From Glaciihabitans arcticus (lineage in GTDB: Bacteria > Actinomycetota > Actinomycetes > Actinomycetales > Microbacteriaceae): a stretch of DNA of 64,000 bases. The stretch's first letter is position 1, and every line of letters starts with the position of its first letter. The position numbers and the translations under genes were made by a program. The notes under the pieces are model-generated. The model had not been told where the DNA came from. It ran no database searches and saw only the letters and a list, made by a program, of their open reading frames with translations. Location of the stretch: NCBI RefSeq assembly GCF_004310685.1, contig NZ_SISG01000001.1:1302001-1366000 (forward strand), in the 5' to 3' direction. Below are positions 7,713-16,801 of this stretch, piece after piece.

Positions 7713-8981
7713 CTATCCGCGCACCTGGCCGCTGCCGCGCACTATCCACTTGGTACTGGTGAGTTCGGAGAGTCCCATCGGTCCACGGGCGTGCAGCTTC
7801 TGGGTCGAGATGCCGACCTCCGCGCCGAAACCGAACTCCCCGCCGTCGGTGAAACGGGTCGAGGCGTTGACCATGACCACCGCGGAGTCGACCTCGGCGA
7901 GAAAGCGATCGGCGCGCGCGAGGTCGTTGGTAATGATCGATTCCGTGTGGTGGGTGGAGTAGGTGCGGATGTGCTCGAGCGCGGCATCCAGATCGTCGAC
8001 CACACGCACGGCGAGATCGAGGCTCATGTATTCGGTCGTCCAGTCGTCTTCGGTGGCTACCACGGCATCCTCGAATATGGCGAGGGCACGTTCGTCGGCA
8101 TGAATCGTCACGCCACTCGACCGCAGGGCGCCCAGCACCGTCGGCAGCAGGCGCTCGGCGGCGCTCGAATGCACGAGCAGAGTCTCGAGCGCGTTACATA
8201 CGCTGGGACGCTGCACCTTCGCGTTGTGCACGATGTCTGTCGCCATCTGGATGTCCGCACTCTCGTCGAGGTAGACGTGCACGACCCCGGCTCCCGTCTC
8301 GATCACCGGAACCTTGGATTCTGCGACCACGGTGTTGATGAGGTCGGCGCTCCCCCGCGGGATCAGCACGTCCACGTATCCGCGCGCCTGCATCAGTTGC
8401 TTCGCGCCTTCGCGACCGAACTCGTCGATGGTCTGCACGGCCTCGCGCGGCAGCCCGACGCTCTCGAGGGCGTCCTGGATGAGTTCGACGAGCACGCGGT
8501 TGGTGTTCTCGGCGGCCGATCCGCCGCGCAGCACAACCGCATTGCCGCTCTTGAGCGCGAGAGCGGCGATGTCGATGGTCACGTTCGGACGGGCTTCGTA
8601 GATGGCGCCGACGACACCGAACGGCACGCGCACCTGCGCGAGGGTGACGCCGTTGGGCAGGGTGCTGCCGCGCACGTTCTGGCCGACGGGGTCAGTGAGG
8701 GCGACGATCTCCTCGACGGCGGAGGCGAGAGAGGCGAGACGTGCCTCGTCCAGGCGGAGACGATCCTGCAGCCCGGTCGAGAGGCCGTTCTCGCGACCGT
8801 TGGCGAGGTCGAGATCATTGGCCGGGATGATCCGGCTCGCGCCCGCGACGACGGCCTTCGCTATGGCAGACAGGGCCGCGTTCTTCACGTCGGCCTTCGT
8901 AGTGGCGAGCACGCGCGAAGCGGAGCGGGCGAGCTCCAGTTTCTGCGTCAGGGTGGCGGCGGTGAGGGTCGTCTCGGACAT
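7713..8981 (-). CDS. proA: Gamma-glutamyl phosphate reductase ProA
   Basis: ProA reduces gamma-glutamyl phosphate with NADPH to glutamate-5-semialdehyde, the second step of proline synthesis. At 422 residues it matches the family length. The aldehyde-dehydrogenase-type catalytic cysteine lies in RPSVCNALE (about residue 260). The cofactor-binding region is intact, with PFGVVGAIYEARPNVT (about 120-135) and VVLRGGSAA. ProB is encoded upstream at 9374-10165, separated only by a small VOC gene, so the two steps are co-transcribed. Confidence 0.96.
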   Translation of the reverse strand: MSETTLTAATLTQKLELARSASRVLATTKADVKNAALSAIAKAVVAGASRIIPANDLDLANGRENGLSTGLQDRLRLDEARLASLASAVEEIVALTDPVGQNVRGSTLPNGVTLAQVRVPFGVVGAIYEARPNVTIDIAALALKSGNAVVLRGGSAAENTNRVLVELIQDALESVGLPREAVQTIDEFGREGAKQLMQARGYVDVLIPRGSADLINTVVAESKVPVIETGAGVVHVYLDESADIQMATDIVHNAKVQRPSVCNALETLLVHSSAAERLLPTVLGALRSSGVTIHADERALAIFEDAVVATEDDWTTEYMSLDLAVRVVDDLDAALEHIRTYSTHHTESIITNDLARADRFLAEVDSAVVMVNASTRFTDGGEFGFGAEVGISTQKLHARGPMGLSELTSTKWIVRGSGQVRG

Positions 8982-9000
8982 ACCCCGAGCCTAGCGGCGA

Positions 9001-9342
9001 CTACTTCTGCACAACGCAGAAGGTGTTGCCGTCGGGGTCGGCCAGCACCACATAGTCGGCGTCGTCGGGGTAGTCCCAGTCGACGCGAGTGGCGCCGAGG
9101 CCGAGCAGGCGATTCACCTCTGCGGACTGGTCTGCGGCGTAGAGGTCGAGGTGGTGGCGCTTCGGGGCATCCGACGACACTTTGTCGATGGCGAGCTGCA
9201 CACCCTCTCCGCTGCGTGGAATGAGGAGCGCCCAGTCGTCTTCGGGCTCGTACTTCGGCTCGTAGTCGAGCGCGGCCGCCCAGAAAGCGATGGACGCGGG
9301 CACATCCGTTGTGCCCCAGACGATGGATCCGATGGTCAACAT
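9001..9342 (-). CDS. VOC-family (glyoxalase-like) protein
   Basis: A 113-residue single-domain vicinal-oxygen-chelate protein. It begins with GSIVWGTTDVPASIAFWAAA (the usual first strand and helix) and ends with DPDGNTFCVVQ, the typical final strand with its Asp-Pro-Asp-Gly-Asn. The HHLDLYA stretch (about residue 63) marks the start of the second half. Such proteins include glyoxalases, dioxygenases and resistance proteins; the metal ligands are incomplete for glyoxalase I. It sits between proB and proA in the same direction and seems a passenger in the proline operon. Confidence 0.82.
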   Translation of the reverse strand: MLTIGSIVWGTTDVPASIAFWAAALDYEPKYEPEDDWALLIPRSGEGVQLAIDKVSSDAPKRHHLDLYAADQSAEVNRLLGLGATRVDWDYPDDADYVVLADPDGNTFCVVQK

Positions 9343-9373
9343 CGCTCCAGCATTCGCCGAAAAGGGCGCTAAA

Positions 9374-10165
9374 TCAAGAGGTTGCGGCGTGGAACCAGGT
9401 GCCGATGTCGGCTCCCGTGAGCGCCTCGGCGACCTGCGAGGTCGATGCGAGCAGAACGGGCGTGCCTGCCGCGGCGGCGAGCCGTGCGGCCGCCACCTTG
9501 GTTCCGGCCCCACCTGTGCCGACGCCCGCGGACCCGATGTCGCCGAACGTGACACCGGCGAGGTCGTCGTGGAACGGGACATCCGGAATCTTCACCGCAC
9601 CCGGCTCGGATGGCGGCAGCGTGTACAGCGCGTCGACGTCGGAGAGCAGGATGAGCGCGTCGGCGTTCACGAGCTCGGAGACCATCGCGGCGAGGCGGTC
9701 GTTGTCGCCGAAGCGGATCTCCTGCGTCGCGACCGTGTCGTTCTCGTTGACGATCGGCAGGATGCGCAGGCCGAGAAGACGCTCCATGGCGCGCTGCGCG
9801 TTGTGACGGTGGGTGTCGTTCTCCATGTCACCGGCGGTCAGCAGCACCTGGCCGGCGATGATGCCGAACCGGTCGAGGCTGTTCTGGTAGCGGAAGATCA
9901 GCACGTTCTGGCCGACAGCGGCCGCGGCCTGCTGGGTCGCCAGGTCGGTGGGTCTGCCGTCGAGCTTCAGAAACGGGATGCCCGTGGCGATAGCACCCGA
10001 AGACACGAGGATCACCTCGCACCCCCGCGCGTGTGCCGCGGCCAGCGCATCGACGAGCGGTTCGATCTGCCCGACGTTCGGCCCGCTGATGGATGACGAT
10101 CCCACCTTGACGACGATGCGCTTTGCGCTGGGCAGCTGCGAACGGGAGGTGATCGAACTAGTCAC
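9374..10165 (-). CDS. proB: Glutamate 5-kinase ProB, short form without PUA domain
   Basis: ProB phosphorylates glutamate with ATP, the first step of proline synthesis. The amino-acid-kinase domain is complete: [14 protein letters not shown] at the start, SSGAIATG near residue 55, NENDTVAT near 135, and [10 protein letters not shown] near 150. The protein stops soon after (about 263 residues), so it lacks the C-terminal PUA domain of the E. coli enzyme (367 residues). This short form is common in actinobacteria. Start GTG 10165 overlaps the obgE stop by eight bases; an in-frame ATG at 10198 is an alternative. Confidence 0.93.
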   Translation of the reverse strand: MTSSITSRSQLPSAKRIVVKVGSSSISGPNVGQIEPLVDALAAAHARGCEVILVSSGAIATGIPFLKLDGRPTDLATQQAAAAVGQNVLIFRYQNSLDRFGIIAGQVLLTAGDMENDTHRHNAQRAMERLLGLRILPIVNENDTVATQEIRFGDNDRLAAMVSELVNADALILLSDVDALYTLPPSEPGAVKIPDVPFHDDLAGVTFGDIGSAGVGTGGAGTKVAAARLAAAAGTPVLLASTSQVAEALTGADIGTWFHAATS

Positions 10166-11765
10166 GGTCGGCCGATTCGGCCTCGGCGAACTCTGCACCC
10201 TCGGTCTCGGCCAGCTCGGCCTCGCGACGGGCGCGCTCGGTGCGGCTCATCTCGACCTCGAAGCCCTCGTCGTCGTTCCAGACGCCACCGGCACCCTCGA
10301 GCTCGAGCTCGGCGCGTGCGGCGGTCTTGGCATCCATGCGCTCGAGGTAGGCGGCACGGCGAGTCTTACTCGTGAGTCGACGGCCCTCCTCGAGACGGGT
10401 GTCGGTACCACGGGGGCTCGCGATGAGCTCGGCCGCGGAGGAGACGGTGGGCTCCCAGTCAAAGACCACACCTCCGCCGGCACCGATCATGACGGTGGAG
10501 CCAGGCACTGCGCCCGATTTGAACAGCTCGTCTTCGACACCCAGCTTGGCCAGGCGGTCGGCGAGGAAGCCGACGGCCTCGTCGTTGGTGAAGTCTGTCT
10601 GCGCGACCCAGCGCTCGGGCTTGGTGCCGATGACGCGGTAGACGTTTCCGAACGAGCCGCCCTCCACCTTGACGGTGAATTCCTTCTCGTTGACGGCGCG
10701 CGGGCGAATGATGATGCGCGGCTTCGCGACCTCGGTCGCCTTGACGATACGGTCGGCCTCGACCAGCTCGGCCAGCACGAACGACAGTTCGCGCAGTCCT
10801 GCACGGCTGACGGCGGACACGTCGAAGACGCGGTATCCGCGCTCCTCGAGGATCGGGCGAACGAGCTCAGCGAGCTCCTTGCCCTCTGGGACGTCGGTCT
10901 TGTTCAGGGCGATGAACTGCGGGCGCTCGAGCAGGGGCGTCTGGCCCTCCGGCACGGGATACGCGGCAAGCTCGCCGAGGATGATGTCGAGGTCGCTGAT
11001 TGGGTCGCGACCCGGGTCGAGCGTTCCGCAGTCGAGCACGTGCAGCAGAGCCGAGCAGCGCTCGACGTGGCGCAGGAACTCGAGACCGAGGCCCTTGCCC
11101 TCGCTCGCTCCCTCGATGAGGCCGGGAACATCTGCGACGGTGTAGCGGGTCTCACCCGACTCGACGACGCCGAGATTCGGGTGCAGGGTCGTGAACGGGT
11201 AGTCGGCGATCTTCGGCTTCGCTGCCGACATCGCGGCGACGAGGCTGGACTTGCCTGCGGACGGGTAGCCGACGAACGCGACGTCCGCGACGACCTTCAG
11301 CTCGAGCAGTACGTCGCCCTCGAAGCCGGGGGTGCCGAGCAGGGCGAATCCCGGAGCCTTGCGCTTGGTCGTGGCGAGGGCGGCGTTGCCGAGCCCGCCC
11401 TGGCCGCCGGCGGCGACGACAAAACGCATGTCGTGCTCGCTCATGTCGATGAGCTCGTTGCCCTCGACGTCCTTGACGACGGTTCCGACAGGAACGAGCA
11501 GCACCATCTCGGCGCCGGAGGTGCCCGACTTGTGGTCGCCCTGACCGGGCTGGCCGTGCTCGGAGCGACGGTGGGGCGAGCGGTGGTAGTTCAGCAGCGT
11601 GGTGGTCTGCACGTCGCTCACGAGAACGATGTCACCGCCGTCGCCGCCGCTGCCGCCGTCGGGGCCGGCGAGGGGCTTGAACTTCTCACGCTTGACGGAG
11701 ACGCAGCCGTTTCCGCCGTGGCCACCGATGAGGTGGAGGGTTACCTGGTCAACGAACGATGCCAT
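10158..11765 (-). CDS. obgE: GTPase ObgE/CgtA
   Basis: An essential-type ribosome-associated GTPase for 50S maturation and stress control. The 535-residue protein has the glycine-rich Obg fold ([16 protein letters not shown] near residue 13, then GGSGGDGGD). The GTPase domain has G1 GYPSAGKSS near residue 167, a [11 protein letters not shown]3 and an [11 protein letters not shown]4. The C-terminal OCT domain and a charged Glu/Ala/Arg tail follow, as usual in actinobacteria. It follows rpmA after a hairpin terminator, so partial read-through or its own promoter is expected. GAGGAACC before ATG 11765 is a usable ribosome-binding site. Confidence 0.97.
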   Translation of the reverse strand: MASFVDQVTLHLIGGHGGNGCVSVKREKFKPLAGPDGGSGGDGGDIVLVSDVQTTTLLNYHRSPHRRSEHGQPGQGDHKSGTSGAEMVLLVPVGTVVKDVEGNELIDMSEHDMRFVVAAGGQGGLGNAALATTKRKAPGFALLGTPGFEGDVLLELKVVADVAFVGYPSAGKSSLVAAMSAAKPKIADYPFTTLHPNLGVVESGETRYTVADVPGLIEGASEGKGLGLEFLRHVERCSALLHVLDCGTLDPGRDPISDLDIILGELAAYPVPEGQTPLLERPQFIALNKTDVPEGKELAELVRPILEERGYRVFDVSAVSRAGLRELSFVLAELVEADRIVKATEVAKPRIIIRPRAVNEKEFTVKVEGGSFGNVYRVIGTKPERWVAQTDFTNDEAVGFLADRLAKLGVEDELFKSGAVPGSTVMIGAGGGVVFDWEPTVSSAAELIASPRGTDTRLEEGRRLTSKTRRAAYLERMDAKTAARAELELEGAGGVWNDDEGFEVEMSRTERARREAELAETEGAEFAEAESADRD

Positions 11766-11820
11766 GGTTCCTCATACCTTTCCTGATGGGTAGAACTGCG
11801 TGAAAAAATACTGGGTGGAC

Positions 11821-11850
11821 AAATACATAAGGGCGAGCCGAAGCTCGCCC
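11821..11850 (-). terminator. Hairpin terminator between rpmA and obgE
   Basis: On the minus strand GGGCGAGC and GCTCGCCC form an 8-bp stem closed by a TTCG tetraloop (11831-11850), followed by TTATGTATTTGT. This is a good intrinsic terminator. It separates the ribosomal-protein genes from obgE and would attenuate transcription into the obgE-proB-proA genes. Confidence 0.8.
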
Positions 11851-11876
11851 CATGCATAAGAAGTGTTACCGGGTGA

Positions 11877-12131
11877 CTAGGCAGCCACAACGATGTTGAC
11901 GACCTTGCGGCCGCCCTTGGCGCCGAACTCGACCGAGCCCGCTGCGAGAGCGAAGAGGGTGTCGTCCTTGCCACGGCCGACATTCACGCCGGGGTGGAAG
12001 TGGGTGCCGCGCTGGCGGACGATGATCTCGCCCGACTTGACGACCTGGCCACCGAAGCGCTTGACGCCGAGGTACTGGGCGTTGGAGTCGCGACCGTTAC
12101 GAGTGGAGCTTGCGCCCTTTTTGTGTGCCAT
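11877..12131 (-). CDS. rpmA: 50S ribosomal protein L27
   Basis: The 84-residue protein begins [20 protein letters not shown], the conserved L27 N-terminus that reaches the peptidyl-transferase centre. It continues with [21 protein letters not shown] and [11 protein letters not shown]. There is no N-terminal cleavable extension of the Firmicutes type. It lies 15 bases after rplU, as in nearly all bacteria. Confidence 0.98.
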   Translation of the reverse strand: MAHKKGASSTRNGRDSNAQYLGVKRFGGQVVKSGEIIVRQRGTHFHPGVNVGRGKDDTLFALAAGSVEFGAKGGRKVVNIVVAA

Positions 12132-12146
12132 CTGTTTACAGCTCCC

Positions 12147-12455
12147 TTACGCGATGCTGGTGATCTTGATACGGGTCTGCTCCTGGCGGTGGCCCTGGCG
12201 CTTCTTGTATCCGGTCTTGTTCTTGAACTTCTGGATGACGATCTTCGGTCCGCGGAGGTCGTTCAGGACCTCGGCGACGACCTTGATCTTCGCAAGGGCC
12301 TTGGCCTCGTGCGTGATCTTGTCACCGTCGACGTGCAGTACTGCAGCGAGCTCAACGTTGCCGTTCTCGTCAGCCTTGATGCGGTCGAGAACGACGATGG
12401 TGCCGACCTCTACCTTTTCCTGCCGACCACCGGCGCGCACAATTGCGTAAACCAC
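12147..12455 (-). CDS. rplU: 50S ribosomal protein L21
   Basis: The 102-residue protein has the L21 pattern: [19 protein letters not shown] at the start, [12 protein letters not shown], and the basic C-terminal signature [15 protein letters not shown] that binds 23S rRNA. It is the first gene of the rplU-rpmA unit. A strong promoter lies about 120 bases upstream, leaving an untranslated leader of roughly 115 bases. Confidence 0.97.
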   Translation of the reverse strand: MVYAIVRAGGRQEKVEVGTIVVLDRIKADENGNVELAAVLHVDGDKITHEAKALAKIKVVAEVLNDLRGPKIVIQKFKNKTGYKKRQGHRQEQTRIKITSIA

Positions 12456-12576
12456 TTTTTGCCCTTACGTGAGATTCTTTGGCTGGCCCTTATGGGCGAG
12501 CGCTGCTGTGTTGCTGAACGTGTTGCTGAAACCTGTGGTGAGATGCGCGGCAAAAGCCAACGCACACCAAGGGTCA

Positions 12577-12606
12577 AGACTAGCCGATCACCGGGCTCCC
12601 GGTCAA
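12577..12606 (-). promoter_or_regulatory. Consensus promoter for rplU-rpmA
   Basis: On the minus strand TTGACC (12606-12601) and TAGTCT (12582-12577) are separated by 18 bases, a near-consensus primary-sigma promoter. It would start a leader of about 115 bases before rplU. The remainder of the 12456-12715 gap holds no gene I can support. Confidence 0.68.
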
Positions 12607-12715
12607 ACGCGCGCGGCGCTGCCGAATCCGAACACCATCAGTTATTACAGACTAAGCCGCGGGATGCCGACCGAGTGCCAGCCGCGCGGCGTGTGCCGGG
12701 ATCCGACCTCGTCGA

Positions 12716-13336
12716 TCAGACCTCGTCGAGGATGCCGGACGGGTCGTGCTCGCGGTCGGTGTGGCGAGTCCAGGTCCAGAGCAGCACTCCCCCGAGGATC
12801 ACGAGCGGGAGGGTGAAGACGAAGCTGCCGAGAGCGGTGGTCAGCGCCTGCAGAGCCGAGGAGAAGAAGTCGGCGTACGGCGAGAATGACCACGAGCTGA
12901 GGATGCCCCCGCTCTCGATGGATCCGACGAGCGCCGAGATCACAGCGACGAGGAAGATGATGACGGCTCCGACCGCACCCGCAAGTACGGAACGCGCAAC
13001 GACGAAGCGCAGCTGCAGTTCCTCGCCGATGGGGGCGAGGATCCAGAAGCTGACGAACACGCCGAAGGCGAGCGGCAGCGAGATGATCAGCGTCTGGGTG
13101 AGCACGCCCTGCCAGATGTAGTCCGACACGTGAATGACTTCCAGCTGCTCGAGGCCGTCGACCGTGGTCTGTGTAGGGGTTCCGATGAGGCCGAGCATGG
13201 TCACGAGGCTCGAGAGCACGTTCTGCATCACCAGGAAGGCGGCCACTCCGAGCGCAGTCAGGAGTGCGGGCCACGCTCCCCTGCGCCCCAGGTTCTTCGT
13301 CACGCTCTTGGTGACGCGTTCTGCTGTCTGGGACAT
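12716..13336 (-). CDS. Multi-pass membrane protein, 206 aa
   Basis: No family recognised. Four hydrophobic segments are visible at about residues 22-48, 75-103, 115-140 and 165-188, with a short charged tail. The start at ATG 13336 was preferred to the in-frame start at 13405, because the upstream residues are Arg-rich and would overlap the divergent DUF4031 gene. GAGAGAAGGGCGCC lies just upstream as a ribosome-binding region. The neighbours give no functional hint. Confidence 0.7.
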   Translation of the reverse strand: MSQTAERVTKSVTKNLGRRGAWPALLTALGVAAFLVMQNVLSSLVTMLGLIGTPTQTTVDGLEQLEVIHVSDYIWQGVLTQTLIISLPLAFGVFVSFWILAPIGEELQLRFVVARSVLAGAVGAVIIFLVAVISALVGSIESGGILSSWSFSPYADFFSSALQALTTALGSFVFTLPLVILGGVLLWTWTRHTDREHDPSGILDEV

Positions 13337-13366
13337 CCGGGGCGCCCTTCTCTCTAAACTCGTTGT

Positions 13367-13639
13367 ATGACCGTGCTGATCGACCAACCGATATGGCCGG
13401 CACACAACACTCTATGGGCGCACCTCGTCAGCGACGAGTCTTTGGACGAATTGCACGCATTCGCCGAGATCGCCGGTCTGCCCCGCCGCGGCTTCGACGG
13501 GGACCACTACGACGTGCCGGCCGAGCGGTACGACGCGCTCGTCGCCCAGGGCGCGACTCCGGTCGGAGTGCGCGAGATGGTCACTCGGCTACGTGACAGC
13601 GGGCTACGGATCACGCAGAAGGAGAAGCGCGGGCTGTAG
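13367..13639 (+). CDS. DUF4031 domain protein
   Basis: The 90-residue protein fits the DUF4031 family: it begins MTVLIDQPIWPAHNTLWAHL, followed by SDESLDELHAFA and GLPRRGFDGDHYDVPAERY. The family is widespread in actinobacteria and has no known function. A TAAACT hexamer ends six bases before the ATG and no Shine-Dalgarno sequence is visible, which suggests a leaderless mRNA. Its stop abuts the convergent gene at 13640. Confidence 0.85.
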   Translation: MTVLIDQPIWPAHNTLWAHLVSDESLDELHAFAEIAGLPRRGFDGDHYDVPAERYDALVAQGATPVGVREMVTRLRDSGLRITQKEKRGL

Positions 13640-15004
13640 CTACCAGCTCACCGCGAACCCGTCGAATGTGCGAACGACGGCGCCGGTCTCGAGATCCACG
13701 ATCACGGTCGTGACACTCGTGTCGCGCGCGTCGAGGAAGTAGTCGTCCGAGACGGCGGTCGCGACATCCGGCACCGTCTCGATCACGGCGTACTGCCCGT
13801 TCGGCGAGAGCTCGAATCGCTCGATGCTGCCGGCGTGATCGACGGTCTGGTAGACGGCTCGCGCGGCGGTGCCGTCATCCTGCACCAGATAGGAGGCGAA
13901 GCCGGCGGTGTCGAGAAGCGGCACGACCACCTTCTGAACGCGGGTGCCGTCGGGCTGGATGACGAGTTCGCCGCCAAAGGTCTGCGCCGCATCGAGCGGA
14001 GACGGGGTGATGCGCTGCTCGTCGAGGTCGGGAATGGTCAGCGAGAGCGAGCCGAACGTGTCACGCACCGTGAGCACCGTGCCGTCGATCGACAAGTGGT
14101 CGATCTCGGCGTACTGGCCGAGGGGCAGGATGCCGCCGCCCGCCTCGACGAGCATCACACTCTGGTCGCCGGTCTGGGCGATGAGGTTGGCGCTGCCGGG
14201 CACGAACATCCAGTCGAGCACGCTGAGCGCCGCGCCGCCGAGCCCCTCGACCGCAACCGGTGCGCGACCGGCATCGAGGTCGAGGCGCATCAGCGTGCGC
14301 ACGAGGTCACCACCCGCGACTGGCTCCTTGCTCGTGAAGCTGAAGCCGAGCACGCCCGTATCGGACGCGGCGAACTGAGTGATCGCACCGTCCGCGGGCA
14401 GGGTGATGACCTCCGTGCTGCCGTCGGCCGGGTCCACGAGGGCGAGCTCGCTCGTCTGCCGGTCGGTGAGCGTCACCACGGCCAGCGCCTGGCCGAGCAC
14501 CGCGAAGTCCTGGATGTGCGGTGCCGACCACAGCACAGTGCGCTCGTTGCCGCTCACACCCGTGCGGATGATCTCATCGGTCTCCGCGCCGCGATCGAGG
14601 TAGACGAGCGGCGGCGCGGATGTCTCGAACGCGTAGCTCCACTCCGACTCCCGCTCGTCGGCTGTCGTTGTGACTCCCGTCACGCGCACGCTGTAGGCGG
14701 TGTTGTACCGCAGCCGCTCGGTGAAGGCGAGTGCGACCACTTCGCCGGAGGTCTCCACGGTGAAGGGTGCGGCGGGCGTCACCGTCACCTGGGACGCGTC
14801 GACCGCCGCGATCGCCTGGTTGCCGAAGAGCCTCAACAGCTGTCCCGGCTGGTCGATGGCGCGCGTGATGTCCAACTGTGCGCTGGAGAGCTTCGGTCCC
14901 TGCAGCATCCCCAGCCCGAGGAAGCCGGCGCACAGCACCAGAAGGGTCACGACGAGCGTGGAGAACAGCCGGCGAAAGGAGCGCTCAGAATAGGTAGGGC
15001 TCAT
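13640..15004 (-). CDS. Exported Ig-like plus beta-propeller-like protein
   Basis: A 454-residue protein with one N-terminal membrane segment (about residues 13-33), probably an uncleaved anchor. Next comes an Ig-like region (about 45-135) with the AFTERLRYNTAYSVRVTGV pattern of bacterial Big_5-type domains. About 300 residues of repeated short strand units follow (for example DLVRTLMRLDLDAG and SIERFELSPNGQYAVIET), which look like a WD40/TolB-type propeller. It overlaps the TIGR03943 gene by 20 bases and so belongs to the permease operon. It may be an extracytoplasmic accessory of that transporter, an inference from context only. Confidence 0.7.
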   Translation of the reverse strand: MSPTYSERSFRRLFSTLVVTLLVLCAGFLGLGMLQGPKLSSAQLDITRAIDQPGQLLRLFGNQAIAAVDASQVTVTPAAPFTVETSGEVVALAFTERLRYNTAYSVRVTGVTTTADERESEWSYAFETSAPPLVYLDRGAETDEIIRTGVSGNERTVLWSAPHIQDFAVLGQALAVVTLTDRQTSELALVDPADGSTEVITLPADGAITQFAASDTGVLGFSFTSKEPVAGGDLVRTLMRLDLDAGRAPVAVEGLGGAALSVLDWMFVPGSANLIAQTGDQSVMLVEAGGGILPLGQYAEIDHLSIDGTVLTVRDTFGSLSLTIPDLDEQRITPSPLDAAQTFGGELVIQPDGTRVQKVVVPLLDTAGFASYLVQDDGTAARAVYQTVDHAGSIERFELSPNGQYAVIETVPDVATAVSDDYFLDARDTSVTTVIVDLETGAVVRTFDGFAVSW

Positions 15005-15731
15005 CGGGCATCTCTATCTTGCTGATCTTCGAGGGCACCAGCGCGATCGGGTGCGAGCTGTCGCGGCTCGGGTTGCTCTCGAACTCACCCGCTACCCGCA
15101 CCCAGCCGTCGAGCTCGTAGCTCGACTCCCAGTCGGGCGCGTAGACGGGCACGCCGATCGGCTGCGCGTCGACCGCGCAGCAGGTGACGATGAAGCGGGA
15201 CACCCAGAACACGTTCTGCGGGTCATCCTCGTCGGCGGTGATGAAACCGACCACGTCGGCACCCTTGCCGCCGTAGAAGGCGGTGTCGCTCGTCTGCCGC
15301 AGCAGCGACGCCCAGTCGACGACGGTGAACTTCACGAAGGCGGCGGCGGATTGCGAGGATGCCCCGTCCACCGTCTGCGCGTCGGCCCCGACGCTGGTGC
15401 TGTTGAGCTCCCGCTGTCCCGCAGTGGCGCTCGTGAGGGTCGCGGGCGGCACGACGATGAGAGCTGCGGCGATCGCGACGGTGAGCACCATTGCGCTCAC
15501 CGAGAGCGCCTTACGCCAGCCCGTGACCGGCTCCTCGTGGTCGTGCGCCGGCGGCAGAACAAGCGCGAGCACGGCGACCCCGAGGGCGAGCACGGCCATG
15601 ATGACCGTGAACACCACGTAGCGCGGGTGGATGTAGAGGATCAACTGGTTGGTGATCGCGAGCCACAGCGTCGCGACGACGACCACGGTCGAGAGCGCGA
15701 GTCCGCTCCAACGCTGAAGGTTAAGCCACAA
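14985..15731 (-). CDS. TIGR03943-type permease partner protein
   Basis: The 248-residue protein matches the TIGR03943 (DUF1980) layout: two N-terminal membrane segments (about 10-30 and 37-60), a short His-containing loop (PPAHDHEEP), a third segment (about 78-98), then an extracytoplasmic domain ending with VSRFIVTCCAVDAQPIGVPV and GWVRVAGEF. The conserved CC pair is present. The family is always linked to DUF318 permeases, as here. The likely start codon is TTG at 15731, which overlaps the permease stop by 11 bases; no ATG or GTG precedes the first helix. Confidence 0.88.
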   Translation of the reverse strand: MWLNLQRWSGLALSTVVVVATLWLAITNQLILYIHPRYVVFTVIMAVLALGVAVLALVLPPAHDHEEPVTGWRKALSVSAMVLTVAIAAALIVVPPATLTSATAGQRELNSTSVGADAQTVDGASSQSAAAFVKFTVVDWASLLRQTSDTAFYGGKGADVVGFITADEDDPQNVFWVSRFIVTCCAVDAQPIGVPVYAPDWESSYELDGWVRVAGEFESNPSRDSSHPIALVPSKISKIEMPDEPYLF

Positions 15732-16779
15732 GGTTGATCACCAGTCCCAGCAGAGCGCTCAGGAGCGCGACGACAATGGTCAGCTGCACGATGGTCCTCG
15801 TCGTGAACGTCGTGCGCAGTAGGGCGAGCATCTTGATGTCGATGATCGGCCCGAAGACGAGGAAGGCGACTATCGACCCCGGTAGGAACGTGCTCGCGAA
15901 CGGGAGGATGAAGAACGCATCCACATTGGAACAGACCGAGATCACGAAGGCCAGCAGCAGCATCGCGAGGATCGACCACAGCGGGTTGCTGCCGAGGGTC
16001 ACGAGCAGCGCGCGCGGCACCAGCACCTGGATCGCGCCGGCCACGACCGAGCCGATGAAAAGTGCGGGCATGATGACCGAGGTCTCCCGTACGAACAGGG
16101 TGACGCTCTCGGTCCACCGCGAGCCGTGATCGTGCGACGGGGTGACCCGGCATTCCGCAGCGAACCGCGGCGTCAGCAGGGACTGCTGGTCGGGATGACG
16201 GCTGTACAGCCAGCCGATGAGGTTTGCGATGACGAAGCCGCCGACGAGTCGTCCGACGAGCACCCAGCCGTCCCAGCCGAATGCGGCGTGCGTCGTGATG
16301 ATCGTGATCGGGTTGAGGATCGGCGCCGCCAGCAGGAACGTCATCGACTCGGAGACCGTAAAGCCCTTGACCATCAACCCGCGCGCGAGAGGCACGTTGC
16401 CGCACTCACAGACCGGCAGGAACATCCCGAGAAAAGAGATCACTGCGCGCCGGGCGAACGGGTTCTTCGGCAGCAGCCTGACGATCCAGGTGTCGGGCAC
16501 CCAGACCTGCACAACGATCGACAGCAGAATGCCGAGGATGACAAACGGCATCGACTCGACGATCACGCTGATCGCCAGGGTCAGCAGGTCCTGCAGCTGG
16601 TTCGGCAAACCCGCATCGATGGTCTCTGCCGTCAGGCTCCGGATGACGAACAGCGCGGCGATGCCGCCCAGGCCGACCGCGAGCCAGGTCCAGCGCGCCG
16701 GCGAAATGCGCGCTTTAACGAGAAGAGGGCGGGTGGGGTGCTCAGACACCGGATGACGGTGTTCCAAGCGAGTCCCCAC
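15721..16779 (-). CDS. DUF318/ArsP-like permease
   Basis: A 352-residue permease with two homologous halves. The first half carries FLPVCECGNVPLARGLMVKG (about residues 115-135) and LLAAPILNPITI; the second half carries ISVCSNVDAFFILPFA. These cysteine-containing motifs define the DUF318 (ArsP_1) family, members of which export organoarsenicals or move metals. With the TIGR03943 partner downstream, the transported substrate is unknown. The start could be GTG 16779 (taken here) or GTG 16749. An 11-bp inverted repeat spans this start region. Confidence 0.87.
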   Translation of the reverse strand: MGTRLEHRHPVSEHPTRPLLVKARISPARWTWLAVGLGGIAALFVIRSLTAETIDAGLPNQLQDLLTLAISVIVESMPFVILGILLSIVVQVWVPDTWIVRLLPKNPFARRAVISFLGMFLPVCECGNVPLARGLMVKGFTVSESMTFLLAAPILNPITIITTHAAFGWDGWVLVGRLVGGFVIANLIGWLYSRHPDQQSLLTPRFAAECRVTPSHDHGSRWTESVTLFVRETSVIMPALFIGSVVAGAIQVLVPRALLVTLGSNPLWSILAMLLLAFVISVCSNVDAFFILPFASTFLPGSIVAFLVFGPIIDIKMLALLRTTFTTRTIVQLTIVVALLSALLGLVINLVA

Positions 16780-16784
16780 CCGCC
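16728..16784 (-). repeat. Inverted repeat over the permease start
   Basis: The arms GGCGGGTGGGG (16728-16738) and CCCCACCCGCC (16774-16784) are perfect 11-bp inverted copies separated by 35 bases. They span both candidate GTG starts of the permease, in the gap after rne. In the RNA this would be a very stable hairpin that hides the start region; as DNA it could be an operator. A T-rich tail is weak, so a simple terminator is less likely. Confidence 0.55.
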
Positions 16785-16801
16785 AATTCTAGGTTGCCTG
16801 C

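Noticed and set aside
9948-11786. 612-aa open frame antisense to obgE and proB
   Set aside because: The opposite strand encodes ObgE with all GTPase motifs; the antisense frame has no domain and follows the third-position bias of obgE.
12456-12576. rplU leader considered as an L21-type autoregulatory RNA
   Set aside because: The leader contains repeated CAGCAACAC-like stretches but I could not see a defined conserved structure, so only the promoter is reported.
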